Shown here one piece after another: positions 1-9,039 of a stretch of 64,000 nucleotides of DNA; within the stretch, counting starts at the first letter, position 1; every line of letters begins with the position of its first letter. The translations under genes and the position numbers were made by a program. Below the pieces are notes generated by a model, which saw only the letters and a list, made by a program, of their open reading frames with translations, searched no databases and was not told the origin of the DNA. This DNA is from Methylobacterium sp. WL1 (GTDB lineage: Bacteria; Pseudomonadota; Alphaproteobacteria; Rhizobiales; Beijerinckiaceae): assembly GCF_008000895.1 (NCBI RefSeq), contig NZ_CP042823.1, positions 3,376,001 through 3,440,000 on the forward strand. Reading direction: 5' to 3'.

Positions 1-112
1 ACCCGCCGATCAGGCCGGCGATGTAGGCAAGCGCGTACCATTTGATCGTGATCGGCCCGATCGCGAGCGCCACCGGATCGATGGCCGGAAAGGGCAGTGC
101 GAGGAACGGCAT
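1..112 (-). CDS. lgt: Prolipoprotein diacylglyceryl transferase, N-terminus only (cut by window edge)
   Basis: Reading leftward from an ATG at 112, the first 37 codons give a start [13 protein letters not shown], then [16 protein letters not shown], which is the characteristic N-terminus of Lgt. This inner-membrane enzyme transfers diacylglyceryl from phosphatidylglycerol to the lipobox cysteine of prolipoproteins. A GGAGG Shine-Dalgarno lies about 7 bases upstream of the ATG. The gene continues off the left edge, so the catalytic arginine and histidine residues cannot be checked. It is on the same strand as the VOC gene that ends at 195, with about 80 bases between. Confidence 0.85.
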   Translation of the reverse strand, partial: MPFLALPFPAIDPVALAIGPITIKWYALAYIAGLIGG

Positions 113-194
113 CGGTCTGACCTCCGGGGCGGCCGGATTGGACGCCGGAGGGGCGACGCGTCAAGTGCGCAACACGCAGCGTCCGTCCGCGGGC

Positions 195-1097
195 TCAAGC
201 CTTCACGAACAGGAACCCATGGCCATCCGGTCCCACACAATAGGCAGCCTCGCCATCCACGGACGAACGACGTGCAAACCCTGCGACACGGAGTACCTCG
301 AGCAGCCCGTCCATATCGGCCACGGAAAAGACGAATCGCGTAGAGGCACGGTCGGCCGCGCCGAACACCGTGTTTGACCGCTTCGAGCCGGCCGGCTGAC
401 GGTAGTGCAGCAGTTCCACATGCGGCGCGGGTGCGGGCGGCGTGAGCGCAATCACGTCGACCACGGGATCATCGAGGCCGTCGAGCCGCGCCTGCTCGGG
501 CCCCCGGTTCAGGCCGGTTTGCGCGACGCGCAGGTTCAGGGCGCCGGTGAGGAACGACAGCGTCCGATCGAGATCGGCGACGGTAATCGCCGAGTGGTCG
601 ATCCCGAGGAACAGGCCCGGCGCGGCCCGCCAGCGCGCGGCCGGCTCCCCGTCGGGGAAGAAGATCAGTTCCAGAGGATGCCGGTCCGGATCGCGGAACT
701 TGTACGCGGTGACGCCACCTGAGGACGCGGGGAGGACCTGCGCGCGGCCCTGGCTGATCGGCGTCGTCTCGACCCGGCCGAGCTGCGCCATCGCAGCATC
801 GATGTCGCGCACCGGGATCGCGAGGTGCTGAAAGAACGGATCGGTCGCCGCAGGATCGACCGGGTAAGCCGCGCCGGGGGGCTCGACCGTGAGGAACGTC
901 ACCATCTGGCCGCCGAGACGCAGGCGCAGCTGCCGGGCCTGCCGCCCCGTCAGACCCATCGCCTCGGCCTGCGCGGTCGGCACCGGTTCCGGCGGAGCGA
1001 TCCGCTCGAAGCCGAGACCGTCGCGATAAAAGGCCTCCGTGACGGCGAGGTCCGCCACGGTGCGGCTGAAGCCGACGATGGCCCGGACGCCGCTCAT
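195..1097 (-). CDS. Two-domain VOC (glyoxalase/extradiol dioxygenase fold) protein
   Basis: A 300-residue protein with two tandem VOC modules. The first covers about residues 5-155 and starts VGFSRTVADLAVTEAFYRDG; the second covers about residues 165-300 and starts with GIDHSAITVADLDRTLSFL. Histidine and glutamate residues that could bind metal are present (FFQHLAIPV, PLELIF, GIDHSAI, HVELLHY). The family includes lyases, dioxygenases and isomerases, and the substrate cannot be read from sequence. The ATG at 1097 overlaps the stop of the SMP-30 gene (ATGA), so the two are translationally coupled in a cupin/SMP-30/VOC operon. A longer in-frame upstream extension is arginine-rich and overlaps SMP-30, so it was discarded. 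Confidence 0.8.
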   Translation of the reverse strand: MSGVRAIVGFSRTVADLAVTEAFYRDGLGFERIAPPEPVPTAQAEAMGLTGRQARQLRLRLGGQMVTFLTVEPPGAAYPVDPAATDPFFQHLAIPVRDIDAAMAQLGRVETTPISQGRAQVLPASSGGVTAYKFRDPDRHPLELIFFPDGEPAARWRAAPGLFLGIDHSAITVADLDRTLSFLTGALNLRVAQTGLNRGPEQARLDGLDDPVVDVIALTPPAPAPHVELLHYRQPAGSKRSNTVFGAADRASTRFVFSVADMDGLLEVLRVAGFARRSSVDGEAAYCVGPDGHGFLFVKA

Positions 1098-1996
1098 AGC
1101 AGCCGCGCCCCGCGCACGTTGGTGTAGATTGCGTACAGCGTATGCGAGGCGCACAGGAACAGGCGGCTGTCGTTGCGGCCACCGAAGGTGAGGTTCGCGA
1201 CCGTCGTCGGCACCAGGATCTTGCCGATCAATTCGCCGCCAGGGTCGATGCAGTGCACGCCATCGCCGGCACTGGACCACACATTGCCATGCTCGTCGCA
1301 GCGGATCCCGTCGGCATTGCCGGGCGCGATCTTGCAGAACACCGCCCCACCGGACAGGCCGCCATCCTCGGCGACGTCGAACACGCGCACGTGCTGGATC
1401 GGGTCCGTTGCGAATTGCAGTCCGGTCTCGACGACGTAGAGCTTACGCTCGTCGGGGGAGAAACACAGGCCATTCGGACCCTGGAAGTCGTCGGCGACCA
1501 CGCGCAGCGACCCGTCGCGGGGGTCGAACCGGTAGAGGGAAGCAGGAAGCTCGGCTTCCTCCTTGCCGCCTTCGTAATCGGTCTGGATGCCGTAGGGCGG
1601 ATCCGAGAACCAGATCGTGCCGTCGGACTTGCAGACGATGTCGTTGGGCGAGTTGAGCCGCCGCCCCTGATAATGCTCGACCAGGCTGGTGATGCGGCCG
1701 TCGAGTTCGGTCCGGTGGATCCGCCGGCCGCGATGCGAGCAGGACAGAAGCCGCCCCTGGCGATCCCGGGTGTGGCCGTTCTCGAAGTCGCTTCCCTCGC
1801 GATAGACGCTCAGCCCGGCTTGATCCGTCCAGCGCATCACCCGGTTGTTGGGAAGATCCGAGAACAGCAACTCGTTGCGGTCGCCGAAATAGACAGGGCC
1901 TTCGGTCCAGCGAAAGCCATCGGCGAGCTTTTCCAGTGGCGCGTTCGGCAGCACATACGCCTTGAAGCGCGGCTGCGTCAGCTCGAAGCCGTCCAT
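1094..1996 (-). CDS. SMP-30/gluconolactonase/LRE family protein
   Basis: A 300-residue six-bladed propeller hydrolase of the SMP-30/gluconolactonase family, which opens sugar or related lactones with a single divalent metal. The expected metal ligands are visible: Glu in FRWTEGPVYFGD, Asn in SPNDIVC and Asp in NADGIRCDEHG. GPNGLCFSPDERKLYV is a typical blade motif. The start is the ATG at 1996, ten bases after the cupin stop. The gene overlaps the downstream VOC gene by an ATGA. No secretion signal is seen, so it is probably cytoplasmic. The operon suggests degradation of a sugar acid or aromatic lactone, but the substrate is unknown. Confidence 0.88.
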   Translation of the reverse strand: MDGFELTQPRFKAYVLPNAPLEKLADGFRWTEGPVYFGDRNELLFSDLPNNRVMRWTDQAGLSVYREGSDFENGHTRDRQGRLLSCSHRGRRIHRTELDGRITSLVEHYQGRRLNSPNDIVCKSDGTIWFSDPPYGIQTDYEGGKEEAELPASLYRFDPRDGSLRVVADDFQGPNGLCFSPDERKLYVVETGLQFATDPIQHVRVFDVAEDGGLSGGAVFCKIAPGNADGIRCDEHGNVWSSAGDGVHCIDPGGELIGKILVPTTVANLTFGGRNDSRLFLCASHTLYAIYTNVRGARLL

Positions 1997-2006
1997 GCCG
2001 CGGGCC

Positions 2007-2456
2007 CTACTTGAAGCGGCCGGGCTGGTTGACGGTCGGCTCAACCTGGAGCCCCGTCACGATCATGGTACAGGGCTCGTCGCCGACGGTGCCCGAGAGG
2101 TGGCCCTTCTTACCATCGCGGACCCTGGTGTTCTGGTCCTCGCCCATCATCAGCTCGCCCGGGCCCATCTCGACCCGGTGGCCGTCCATGGTCTCCACGA
2201 ACCAGCGGCCAGACAGGATCGCGATCCATTGCGGTCGGGGGTTCTCATGCCACTCGCCGACCCAACCCACCGGCAGCACCGTGAAGGTCACCACCGACGG
2301 CGCCGGGTCCATCTTGTCGTTCCATTGCGGCGCGGTCTCGGGGTTGATCCCTTCGAACGTGAAGCGCTCGATGGAAAAGAGCTCCTGGCGGCTCACCCCC
2401 TCCCCGTCGGTATAGACGTGCCAATACGGCATCTTGGGAGGGGTCGGCTCGGTCAT
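2007..2456 (-). CDS. Cupin-domain protein
   Basis: A 149-residue protein with one cupin barrel. The region VGWVGEWHENPRPQW corresponds to the first cupin motif and GHRVEMGPGELMMGED to the turn and second motif. The metal-binding set is partly changed (one His and a Glu in EWHENP), so it may be a binding or isomerase cupin rather than a dioxygenase. It is the first gene of the cupin/SMP-30/VOC operon, ten bases ahead of the SMP-30 gene. Upstream lies a short spacer and then the DUF29 gene on the same strand. Confidence 0.75.
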   Translation of the reverse strand: MTEPTPPKMPYWHVYTDGEGVSRQELFSIERFTFEGINPETAPQWNDKMDPAPSVVTFTVLPVGWVGEWHENPRPQWIAILSGRWFVETMDGHRVEMGPGELMMGEDQNTRVRDGKKGHLSGTVGDEPCTMIVTGLQVEPTVNQPGRFK

Positions 2457-2547
2457 CGTCGATCCTGCGGCGGCGGGACATTCGTCTTCCGCTCAACGGC
2501 CGGATCCGGCGATGGTTCGCAGCGACCGCAGACCGCCGGGGGCGACC

Positions 2548-2964
2548 CTACCTGCGCGTCGATCGGGGCTCGCCGTCGTCCGGCAGCCAGGGAATCGGCC
2601 GGGTCATGATCGCGGTAAAGTCGTAGGGGCAGAACGGCGGGGAGGCGCCCTCATCAAGCCCAGTCTCCCCTGCCACCTCGATCCGCGCGCGATGATAGGT
2701 CCGATTCATGAACGCCTGGATCTGCGACTTGAGGCTTCGGCTGTCCTCAAGACGCTCCGCCACTAAGCTGCGCTGCGTCGGTATCGACGTCATCCAGCTG
2801 CGGCTCCGCCGCGTGGGCTGATGATCCCACGTCGGTAGGTGAAGCAGGATCACGCAGACGGCGCTCGTCAGCACGTGGCGTTCGCTGCGGCCCACTTCGG
2901 CAATCTCGTCCCCAAGATGTTCGATGGCGAGACGCGCCCAAGCACCCGCCTGAAGGAGATGCAC
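2548..2964 (-). CDS. DUF29 family protein, 5' end damaged or truncated
   Basis: The product matches the DUF29 family (function unknown, common in cyanobacteria and alphaproteobacteria): a region equivalent to the conserved LAEEIESLGRSERREL block reads LGDEIAEVGRSERHVL, followed by LLHLPTWDHQPTRRSRSW and an ETGL segment. The first available start is a GTG at 2964, but the frame upstream still encodes the conserved YEDDVYAWTQEQ N-terminus. A better start (GTG at 3045 with a GAGGA box) would read through an amber codon at 3010-3012. The gene is therefore either a shortened DUF29 or a recent pseudogene. Confidence 0.65.
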   Translation of the reverse strand: MHLLQAGAWARLAIEHLGDEIAEVGRSERHVLTSAVCVILLHLPTWDHQPTRRSRSWMTSIPTQRSLVAERLEDSRSLKSQIQAFMNRTYHRARIEVAGETGLDEGASPPFCPYDFTAIMTRPIPWLPDDGEPRSTRR

Positions 2965-3192
2965 CTGCTCCTGCGTCCAGGCATAGACATCGTCCTCGTA
3001 CCGCGCCGGCTACAGCTTCTGCGGCGCCCGGTTCGGATCTGTCACGACCACATCCTCGCAGCCGCCCGTTCACACGGTCATCGCCACACGACCGCATCAT
3101 GCCGGGTATCAGAACCCACAAGATGCGGTAGCGTTTTGATCCGTGTGACCTTTTCCCGAAATTCGGCAGCCGCCTTTCGGGACGAGTCTCTA

Positions 3193-4680
3193 TCACATCT
3201 GCTCGGGCAGCCGCTCGCTCTGGGCGAGGTTCGAGAACCGGGTGATGTTCGCGTCGAACTGCAGCTCCACCGTCCCGGTCGGACCGTGGCGCTGCTTGCC
3301 CAGGATCACCTCGGCCTTGCCGTGGACGCGGTTCATCTCTGCCTCCCAGGCGAAGAACTCCTCCGTGCCCTCCCGCGGCTTCTTGTTGTTGACGTAGTAT
3401 TCCTCGCGGAACACGAACATCACCACGTCGGCGTCCTGCTCGATCGAGCCCGATTCACGCAGATCCGAGAGCTGCGGGCGCTTGTCATCGCGGTTCTCGA
3501 CCTGACGCGAGAGCTGCGACAGCCCGATGATCGGCACAGCCAGCTCCTTCGCCAGCGCCTTCATGCCGGTGGTGATCTCGGTCATCTCCTGCACGCGGTT
3601 GTCGCTGCGCTTGCCGGAGCCGGAGAGCAGCTGCAGGTAGTCGACGATCAGCAAGTCCAGCCCCTTCTGGCGCTTGAGGCGCCGGGCGCGGGCAGCGAGC
3701 TGGGCGATCGAGATGCCGCCGGTCTGATCGATGTAGAACGGGATCGTCTGCATATCCCGCGCGGCGTCGGTGATCTTGTAGAAATCCTCCGGCCGGATGT
3801 CGCCGCGGCGGATCTTGTAGGACGGCACGCCCGATTGCTCGGCGATGATGCGGGTGGCGAGCTGCTCGGCTGACATTTCAAGGGAGAAGAACCCCACGAT
3901 CCCGCCGTTGACGGTCTGCATCGTGCCGTCCGCCTGCTTCTCGCCGCGATACGCCTTGGCGATATTGAAGGCGATGTTGGTCACCAGCGAGGTCTTGCCC
4001 ATGGCCGGGCGGCCCGCGAGGATGATCAAGTCGGAGGATTGCAGGCCGCCCATCTTGGCGTCGAGGTCGGACAGGCCGGTGGCGATGCCCGAGAGCTTGC
4101 CGTCCCGCTGGTAGGCCTTCGCGGCCATGTCGACCGCGGCGGTGAGCGCGTCGGAGAACTTCTGGAAGCCGCCATCGTACTTGCCGGCCTCGGCGAGCTC
4201 GTAGAGGCGCCGCTCGGTCTCCTCGATCTGGTCGCGGGGCGCCTGCTCGACCGGAGCTTCGTAGGCCCCGTTCACCAGATCCTCGCCGATGGTGATCAGG
4301 CGACGGCGGATGGCGAGGTCGTAGATCGTGCGGCCGTAGGCGCCGGCGTTGATCACCGTAGTCGCGTCGGCGGCAAGCCGAGCGAGGTACTGCATCACCG
4401 TCTGGCCGCCGAAATCGGCGTCGCCCAGATAGGTCTTCATAGTGATGGGCGTGGCGAGCTTGCCGGCCCGGATCAGGGACGCCGCCACGGAAAAAATCTG
4501 CTGGTGGGCATCCTCCATGAAGTGCTCGGCCAGCAGGAAGTCCGACACCCGGTAATAGGCGTCGTTGTTCACCAGAATGGCGCCGAGCAGCGCCTGCTCC
4601 GCATCGATGTTGTGCGGGGCGACGCGGTACTCGGCCTGGACCGCTTCCAGCTTGGCCGTGAGCGCATTGGGCAGGGCCAT
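3193..4680 (-). CDS. dnaB: Replicative DNA helicase DnaB
   Basis: A 495-residue hexameric 5'-3' helicase that unwinds DNA ahead of the replisome. The N-terminal DnaB domain begins with HNIDAEQALLGAILVNNDAY at about residue 23. The RecA-like motor carries Walker A GRPAMGKTSL, Walker B LLIVDYLQLL, and the arginine-finger region LSQLSRQVENRDDKRPQLSDL. There is no intein. It lies downstream of rplI on the same strand, a gene order (rpsF-rpsR-rplI-dnaB) conserved in many bacteria. About 300 bases containing two strong hairpins separate the two genes. Confidence 0.97.
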   Translation of the reverse strand: MALPNALTAKLEAVQAEYRVAPHNIDAEQALLGAILVNNDAYYRVSDFLLAEHFMEDAHQQIFSVAASLIRAGKLATPITMKTYLGDADFGGQTVMQYLARLAADATTVINAGAYGRTIYDLAIRRRLITIGEDLVNGAYEAPVEQAPRDQIEETERRLYELAEAGKYDGGFQKFSDALTAAVDMAAKAYQRDGKLSGIATGLSDLDAKMGGLQSSDLIILAGRPAMGKTSLVTNIAFNIAKAYRGEKQADGTMQTVNGGIVGFFSLEMSAEQLATRIIAEQSGVPSYKIRRGDIRPEDFYKITDAARDMQTIPFYIDQTGGISIAQLAARARRLKRQKGLDLLIVDYLQLLSGSGKRSDNRVQEMTEITTGMKALAKELAVPIIGLSQLSRQVENRDDKRPQLSDLRESGSIEQDADVVMFVFREEYYVNNKKPREGTEEFFAWEAEMNRVHGKAEVILGKQRHGPTGTVELQFDANITRFSNLAQSERLPEQM

Positions 4681-4983
4681 CGGCGGACGACTCCGAATTC
4701 AGGCGCCGCGGCGGGCGCACCAGGATCACACCGCGCGACCTTGGCCTCAGTATGGTTACTGAAGCCTAGCCGACGGCCGGTTCGTCCGGCCCCGGCCCGG
4801 ACGAACGGACGCCCGCCGACTCTCGCGAGGGGCGGGCGTCCATGCTGGAACAAAACTGGAACGTGTCAAGTCTCGGAGGGACCGATCCCCAGTCTTCACC
4901 GGTATACAGGGCTCCGGCCTGCGCCGCCCCGCGCGACCCGGAGGGCCCTTGCGGAGCGGCGAAAACCGGTCGTCCCGAGAGAA
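4681..4983. other. Spacer between rplI and dnaB with two adjacent hairpins
   Basis: No convincing gene here. Two strong inverted repeats lie side by side. One pairs 4777-4789 with 4797-4808 (12 bp with one bulged base); the other pairs GACGCCCGCC at 4808-4817 with GGCGGGCGTC at 4831-4840. Transcription is leftward, so the pair lies after rplI and in the dnaB leader. There is no T-run, so a simple intrinsic terminator is not certain; partial termination or mRNA processing is equally possible. Confidence 0.55.
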
Positions 4984-5556
4984 TCAGCCGCGGTCGTCGG
5001 CACCTTCGCCGGCATCGGCCAACGCCATGCCGACCTCTAGGCCGAGGTCGTCGAGGTTGAACGCCTCGCGCTCGGTGACCGACTCGCCGCGGGCCTGACG
5101 CTCGGCCTCCTCGGGGCTGCGGGCGACGTTGACCGTGACCTGGACATCGACCTCGGGGTGCAGGACCACCGGGACGTTATGCAGGCCGAGGGTCTTGATC
5201 GGCTGGTTCAGGATGAACTGGCCGCGATCGACCGTGAAGCCGTCCTTGGCCACCACCTCGGCGAGATCGCGGGTGGAGACGGAGCCGTAGAGCACGCCGG
5301 TCTCGCCCGACTGGCGGATCAGGATGAAGCTCTGGCCGTTCAGCTTCTCGGCGACGGCCTCGGCGTCCTTCTTGCGGTCGAGGTTGCGGGCCTCGAGCTG
5401 GGCGCGCTGCGACTCGAAGTGCTTCTTGTTGGATTCCGTCGCGCGCAGGGCCTTGCCGCGGGCGAGCAGGAAGTTGCGGGCGAAGCCCGGGCGGACGTTC
5501 ACGGTCTCGCCCATCTGGCCAAGCTTGGCCACGCGCTCGAGCAGGATCACTTCCAT
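4984..5556 (-). CDS. rplI: 50S ribosomal protein L9
   Basis: A 190-residue L9, starting [20 protein letters not shown], the canonical N-terminal rRNA-binding domain. It is followed by the long connecting helix (residues about 45-75) and a C-terminal domain. The tail beyond about residue 150 is acidic, as usual in Hyphomicrobiales. L9 binds domain V of 23S rRNA and stabilises the L1 stalk base. The gene lies 41 bases downstream of the DUF2232 gene and is cotranscribed with rpsF, rpsR and DUF2232. Confidence 0.96.
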   Translation of the reverse strand: MEVILLERVAKLGQMGETVNVRPGFARNFLLARGKALRATESNKKHFESQRAQLEARNLDRKKDAEAVAEKLNGQSFILIRQSGETGVLYGSVSTRDLAEVVAKDGFTVDRGQFILNQPIKTLGLHNVPVVLHPEVDVQVTVNVARSPEEAERQARGESVTEREAFNLDDLGLEVGMALADAGEGADDRG

Positions 5557-5597
5557 CGTTTTTCTCCTTCAGTTGGTCGGCCTCGCGGGCCGGGGAC

Positions 5598-6629
5598 TCA
5601 CGGCGCCGGGTTGTCCTTGGGACGTCGGCGATCGAGGGCGGTGTCGGCCAAGCCGAACAGGGTGAGTGCCACCAGGGCCACACCCTGGGTCACGAACAGG
5701 ATGAGGTACATGCCGAACAGCATCAGCCCGCGACCGGGCCGGCCGCGCGAGCGGTCGTGGAACGCCGCGAGACCCTGGAGCGCGAAAGCCGCGCTGAACG
5801 CCCCCACGAGCGCCACGCCGAACACGCCGACGTAGCCGGGGGCGAAGCACATCAGCACGGCCGCGGCCAGGGTCACCAGGGTGGTGCGCGGCATTGCGGT
5901 CGCCGGCAGGTCCGGCCAGGGCCGCGGCAGCCGGCCGGAGATCTTCACGATCCTGGCCGAGGCCCAAAGATAGAAGGTGAGGAGCAAAGCCAGACCGTTG
6001 GCCGCGAAGGCCGGGACGACGCGCGCGAGCGCGTCCGCGACCTCGGTCCGGGTCACCTCGGCCTCGTCGGCGCCGGCCTTGGGTGCTTGCTCCGTGTCCG
6101 GCGCGGGGTCCGAACCGGACTCGGTCACCTCCGGCTGGGGCACCTCGGCACGACGGTCCGGCGTCGGACGGGCAGCGGGATCGCGGACCTGGACCAGCGT
6201 ACGGGCGAGCCCGCGAAGTTGCGCGTCGAAGGCCGCGTGGTTCGGCGAGGACAGAACCGCAATGGCGATGAACGCCAGCGCCGCGGTGGCGGCGGTCCAG
6301 CCGAGCAGGCGGCCGGTGGGGTACCATTCGAGGCCGGAAGACGTCTCGCGGCCGAGCAGGGTCAGATAAGCGAGCCACCAGGCCGGAAGGGCGATGTAGG
6401 CGGCGTAGGCGAGGCCCATGAAGGGCGCGATCACCAGGGCCAGCGCCAGGCTGCCGGCGGCTGCAGCAGCCAACGCCGCCTTGTGGCTCCAGCCCAGGCC
6501 GACGATCAGGATCGGCAGCGGCGCCACGAGGTAGAGCACGATCGCCAGCGGGGTCGCCTTCAGCAACACTCCGAACAAGAGTGCGGAGACGAGGCCCGCG
6601 CCGATACCGATGCCGATATGTTGTGCCAT
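5598..6629 (-). CDS. DUF2232 multi-pass membrane protein
   Basis: A 343-residue inner-membrane protein with about seven to eight hydrophobic segments, interrupted at about residues 150-185 by a hydrophilic proline/acidic loop. It matches DUF2232-type proteins found between rpsR and rplI in alphaproteobacteria. The function is unknown; the family is distantly related to S-component or YybS-like membrane proteins. Its fixed place in a ribosomal protein operon suggests a cell-envelope or growth-linked role, which is inference only. The ATG at 6629 begins MAQHIGIGIGAGLVSALLFG. Confidence 0.82.
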   Translation of the reverse strand: MAQHIGIGIGAGLVSALLFGVLLKATPLAIVLYLVAPLPILIVGLGWSHKAALAAAAAGSLALALVIAPFMGLAYAAYIALPAWWLAYLTLLGRETSSGLEWYPTGRLLGWTAATAALAFIAIAVLSSPNHAAFDAQLRGLARTLVQVRDPAARPTPDRRAEVPQPEVTESGSDPAPDTEQAPKAGADEAEVTRTEVADALARVVPAFAANGLALLLTFYLWASARIVKISGRLPRPWPDLPATAMPRTTLVTLAAAVLMCFAPGYVGVFGVALVGAFSAAFALQGLAAFHDRSRGRPGRGLMLFGMYLILFVTQGVALVALTLFGLADTALDRRRPKDNPAP

Positions 6630-6756
6630 GGCTTCCGCTGTCCCGCTGCCATCAAGGCAGGGTTAGAGGCGACACTGCGCCCCAACGATCGAGCGATGCC
6701 AGATCGCTCTGTGAGGACCGGCCCGGGTCTAGCCCGGGCCGGACGGTCGAATCAGC

Positions 6757-7014
6757 CTACTTGATCACGTAGGGCAGCAGGCCGAGGAAGCGGGCGCGCT
6801 TGATCGCCTGGGCGAGCTCCCGCTGCTTCTTGGCCGACACCGCAGTGATGCGCGACGGCACGATCTTGCCGCGCTCCGACACGTAGCGGGACAGCAGCTT
6901 GACGTCCTTGTAGTCGATCTTCGGCGCGTTCGCGCCGGAGAACGGACAGGTCTTGCGACGACGGAAGAAGGGACGGCGTCCGCCGCCAGCACCCGCACCA
7001 GCACCAAATGCCAT
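6757..7014 (-). CDS. rpsR: 30S ribosomal protein S18
   Basis: An 85-residue S18 with the conserved core [19 protein letters not shown] and [20 protein letters not shown], ending [11 protein letters not shown]18 pairs with S6 on the 30S platform. The N-terminus carries a short glycine-rich, basic extension common in this order. It starts three bases after the rpsF stop, so S6 and S18 are made in tandem. Confidence 0.97.
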   Translation of the reverse strand: MAFGAGAGAGGGRRPFFRRRKTCPFSGANAPKIDYKDVKLLSRYVSERGKIVPSRITAVSAKKQRELAQAIKRARFLGLLPYVIK

Positions 7015-7017
7015 GGC

Positions 7018-7491
7018 TTAGGCCTCCCCGCCAAACGTACGCTCGGGACGATCGCCACCGCGATCGCCACGGTCCGGACGGTCGCCGCCGCCGAAGCCGC
7101 CGCCGCCACCACCGAAGCCGTCATCGTCACGACGCCGGCCGCGCTCGCGATCCTTGCGGTCGTCGCGGTCGCGCTTCTGCATCATCGCGGACGGCTCGGA
7201 ATCAAGATCCTCGACCCGGACGGTCATGAAGCGCAGCACGTCCTCGGAGATCTGCATCTGGCGCTCCATCTCGGCAATGGCAGCCGGCGGGGCGTCGATG
7301 TTGAGGAGCGCGAAATGCGCCTTGCGGTTCTTCTTGATGCGGTAAGCCAGGGACTTCACGCCCCACATCTCGATCTTCTCGAGGCGGCCGCCGTTCTGCT
7401 CGATCACACCCTTGTAGGTGTCGATCATCGTCTCGACCTGCTGGGACGTCACGTCCTGCCGGGCCAAGAGCACGTGCTCGTAGAGAGGCAT
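7018..7491 (-). CDS. rpsF: 30S ribosomal protein S6
   Basis: A 157-residue S6. The ferredoxin-like core runs from [20 protein letters not shown] to about residue 95. It is followed by a long glycine/arginine/aspartate-rich tail, as in other Methylobacterium-like S6 proteins. The ATG at 7491 has an AAAGG box 7 bases upstream; a longer upstream frame to 7629 lacks family similarity and was rejected. First gene of the rpsF-rpsR-DUF2232-rplI-dnaB run. Confidence 0.96.
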   Translation of the reverse strand: MPLYEHVLLARQDVTSQQVETMIDTYKGVIEQNGGRLEKIEMWGVKSLAYRIKKNRKAHFALLNIDAPPAAIAEMERQMQISEDVLRFMTVRVEDLDSEPSAMMQKRDRDDRKDRERGRRRDDDGFGGGGGGFGGGDRPDRGDRGGDRPERTFGGEA

Positions 7492-7867
7492 ATTCGGGCC
7501 TTTCAGTGTCAAAAGGAGCCCGGCCGCCCGAAGGCAGCTGGTTCGGGCCGGTTCATTTCGCGAGACGCTCGGCGCCAAGCCCTTCGAGCCGATTTTCAGG
7601 CCCGAGCGGTTGATCGAAGGCGGAGACACCGGACGACGGGTCGTTCAAGACCCTATGCCGCGAGCGGCACCGTCCGTTCAGCCCCCGGCCGGAGCGAACG
7701 CGAGGGGCGGCGCATACTGGTTTTTTCCCGCACTGGCAAGGGCGGCAGGTCCGGACGCGTCCGCTCGGCCAACGTACCAGTCCGTCTTGCCGATGGGGCG
7801 CGCCGCCAGCATATCGGCGGTTCGAGGGCGCCTGCCGGAGCAGGCCGGCCCCGGGACCGATGAGCCC
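7492..7867. promoter_or_regulatory. Divergent rpsF/pdxJ control region with an rpsF leader hairpin
   Basis: There is no gene in these 376 bases between rpsF (leftward) and pdxJ (rightward), so promoters for both are expected. In the rpsF leader, GCCCGAA at 7526-7532 pairs with TTCGGGC at 7542-7548 around a 9-base loop, ending about 35 bases before the rpsF start codon. In several bacteria S6:S18 autoregulates through a leader hairpin. Whether this is such a site is inference from position only; I cannot confirm the known consensus. Confidence 0.4.
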
Positions 7868-8632
7868 ATGACGTCCGAGAACACGACCTTCGAGAAGCAG
7901 CGCCTCGGCGTCAACATCGACCACGTCGCCACCGTGCGCAATGCACGCGGCGAGCAGTATCCCGATCCCGTTCGCGCGGCCCTCCTGGCGGTCGAGGCCG
8001 GAGCGGACGGGATCACCGCGCATCTGCGCGAGGACCGCCGCCACATCCGGGACGCCGACATCGCCGCGCTGAAGCGCGACCTCACGGTGCCGCTGAACTT
8101 CGAGATGGCCGCGACCGACGAGATGGTGGCGATCGCCCTGGCGACCCGGCCCCACGCCGCCTGCCTGGTGCCGGAGAAACGTGCGGAGCGCACCACCGAG
8201 GGCGGCCTCGACATCGTCGGCGGCCGCGCTCATCTCGCCTCCCGCATCCGGGCCCTCGCCGAGGCCGGCATCCGGGTGTCGCTGTTCGTAGAGCCCGAAC
8301 CGGCGATCATGGAGGCGGCCGCCGCGCTCGGCGCTCCGGTCGTCGAGCTGCACACCGGCAGCTACTGCGAGGCCGCCGTGGCGGGGGACGACGGGCGCAT
8401 CGCCCACGAGCTGGCCCGGATCACGCGGGCCGCCCAGCACGGCGCCGGCCTCGGCCTTGAGATCCATGCCGGCCACGGGCTCATGGTCGACAGCGTCGGC
8501 CCGGTGGCGGCGCTGCCGCAGATCCGGGAGCTGAATATCGGCCATGCGCTGATCGCCGACGCGATCTTCGTAGGGCTCGCCCAGGCTGTCCGGAACATGC
8601 GGGCCGCGATGGATCGTGGGCGGCGCGCATGA
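7868..8632 (+). CDS. pdxJ: Pyridoxine 5'-phosphate synthase
   Basis: A 254-residue TIM-barrel enzyme that condenses 1-deoxy-D-xylulose 5-phosphate with 3-amino-2-oxopropyl phosphate to pyridoxine 5'-phosphate. Recognisable blocks are [44 protein letters not shown] and [14 protein letters not shown]. The ATG at 7868 is preferred because the longer upstream frame is low in family similarity. Its stop overlaps the acpS start (ATGA), so the two are coupled. DXP, the substrate, also feeds Dxr, encoded later in this window. Confidence 0.96.
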   Translation: MTSENTTFEKQRLGVNIDHVATVRNARGEQYPDPVRAALLAVEAGADGITAHLREDRRHIRDADIAALKRDLTVPLNFEMAATDEMVAIALATRPHAACLVPEKRAERTTEGGLDIVGGRAHLASRIRALAEAGIRVSLFVEPEPAIMEAAAALGAPVVELHTGSYCEAAVAGDDGRIAHELARITRAAQHGAGLGLEIHAGHGLMVDSVGPVAALPQIRELNIGHALIADAIFVGLAQAVRNMRAAMDRGRRA

Positions 8633-9039
8633 TCATCGGCATCGGCTCGGATCTCTGCGACATCGACCGGATCGCCCGGACGCTGGAGCGGCACGGCGAT
8701 CGCTTCACACACCGGGTGTTCACGGACGGGGAGCGGGCGCGCTGCGATCGCCGCGCCGCGCGGGCGCCCGGCTATGCCAGGCGATTCGCCGCCAAGGAGG
8801 CGTGTGCCAAGGCCCTGGGGACGGGCCTTAGCGCCGGCGTGTTCTGGCGCGACATGGAGGTGGTGAACCTGCCCTCCGGCCAGCCGACCCTGCGGCTCTC
8901 CGGCGGCGCCGCCGCACGCCTCTCCGAACTGCTGCCCGCGGGGCATGAGGGCCGCCTGCACGTCAGCCTGACGGACGACCCGCCGATGGCTCAAGCCTTC
9001 GTGATCATCGAGGCGCTGCCGACTTCGTCATCCGGTTAA
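8629..9039 (+). CDS. acpS: Holo-[acyl-carrier-protein] synthase
   Basis: A 136-residue AcpS that transfers 4'-phosphopantetheine from CoA to the serine of ACP. The start [15 protein letters not shown] contains the Mg-binding aspartate (GSDLCD). The second signature [16 protein letters not shown] carries the conserved FAAKEA metal/substrate motif. It is translationally coupled to pdxJ through an ATGA overlap. About 250 bases without a clear gene separate it from lepB. Confidence 0.96.
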   Translation: MIIGIGSDLCDIDRIARTLERHGDRFTHRVFTDGERARCDRRAARAPGYARRFAAKEACAKALGTGLSAGVFWRDMEVVNLPSGQPTLRLSGGAAARLSELLPAGHEGRLHVSLTDDPPMAQAFVIIEALPTSSSG

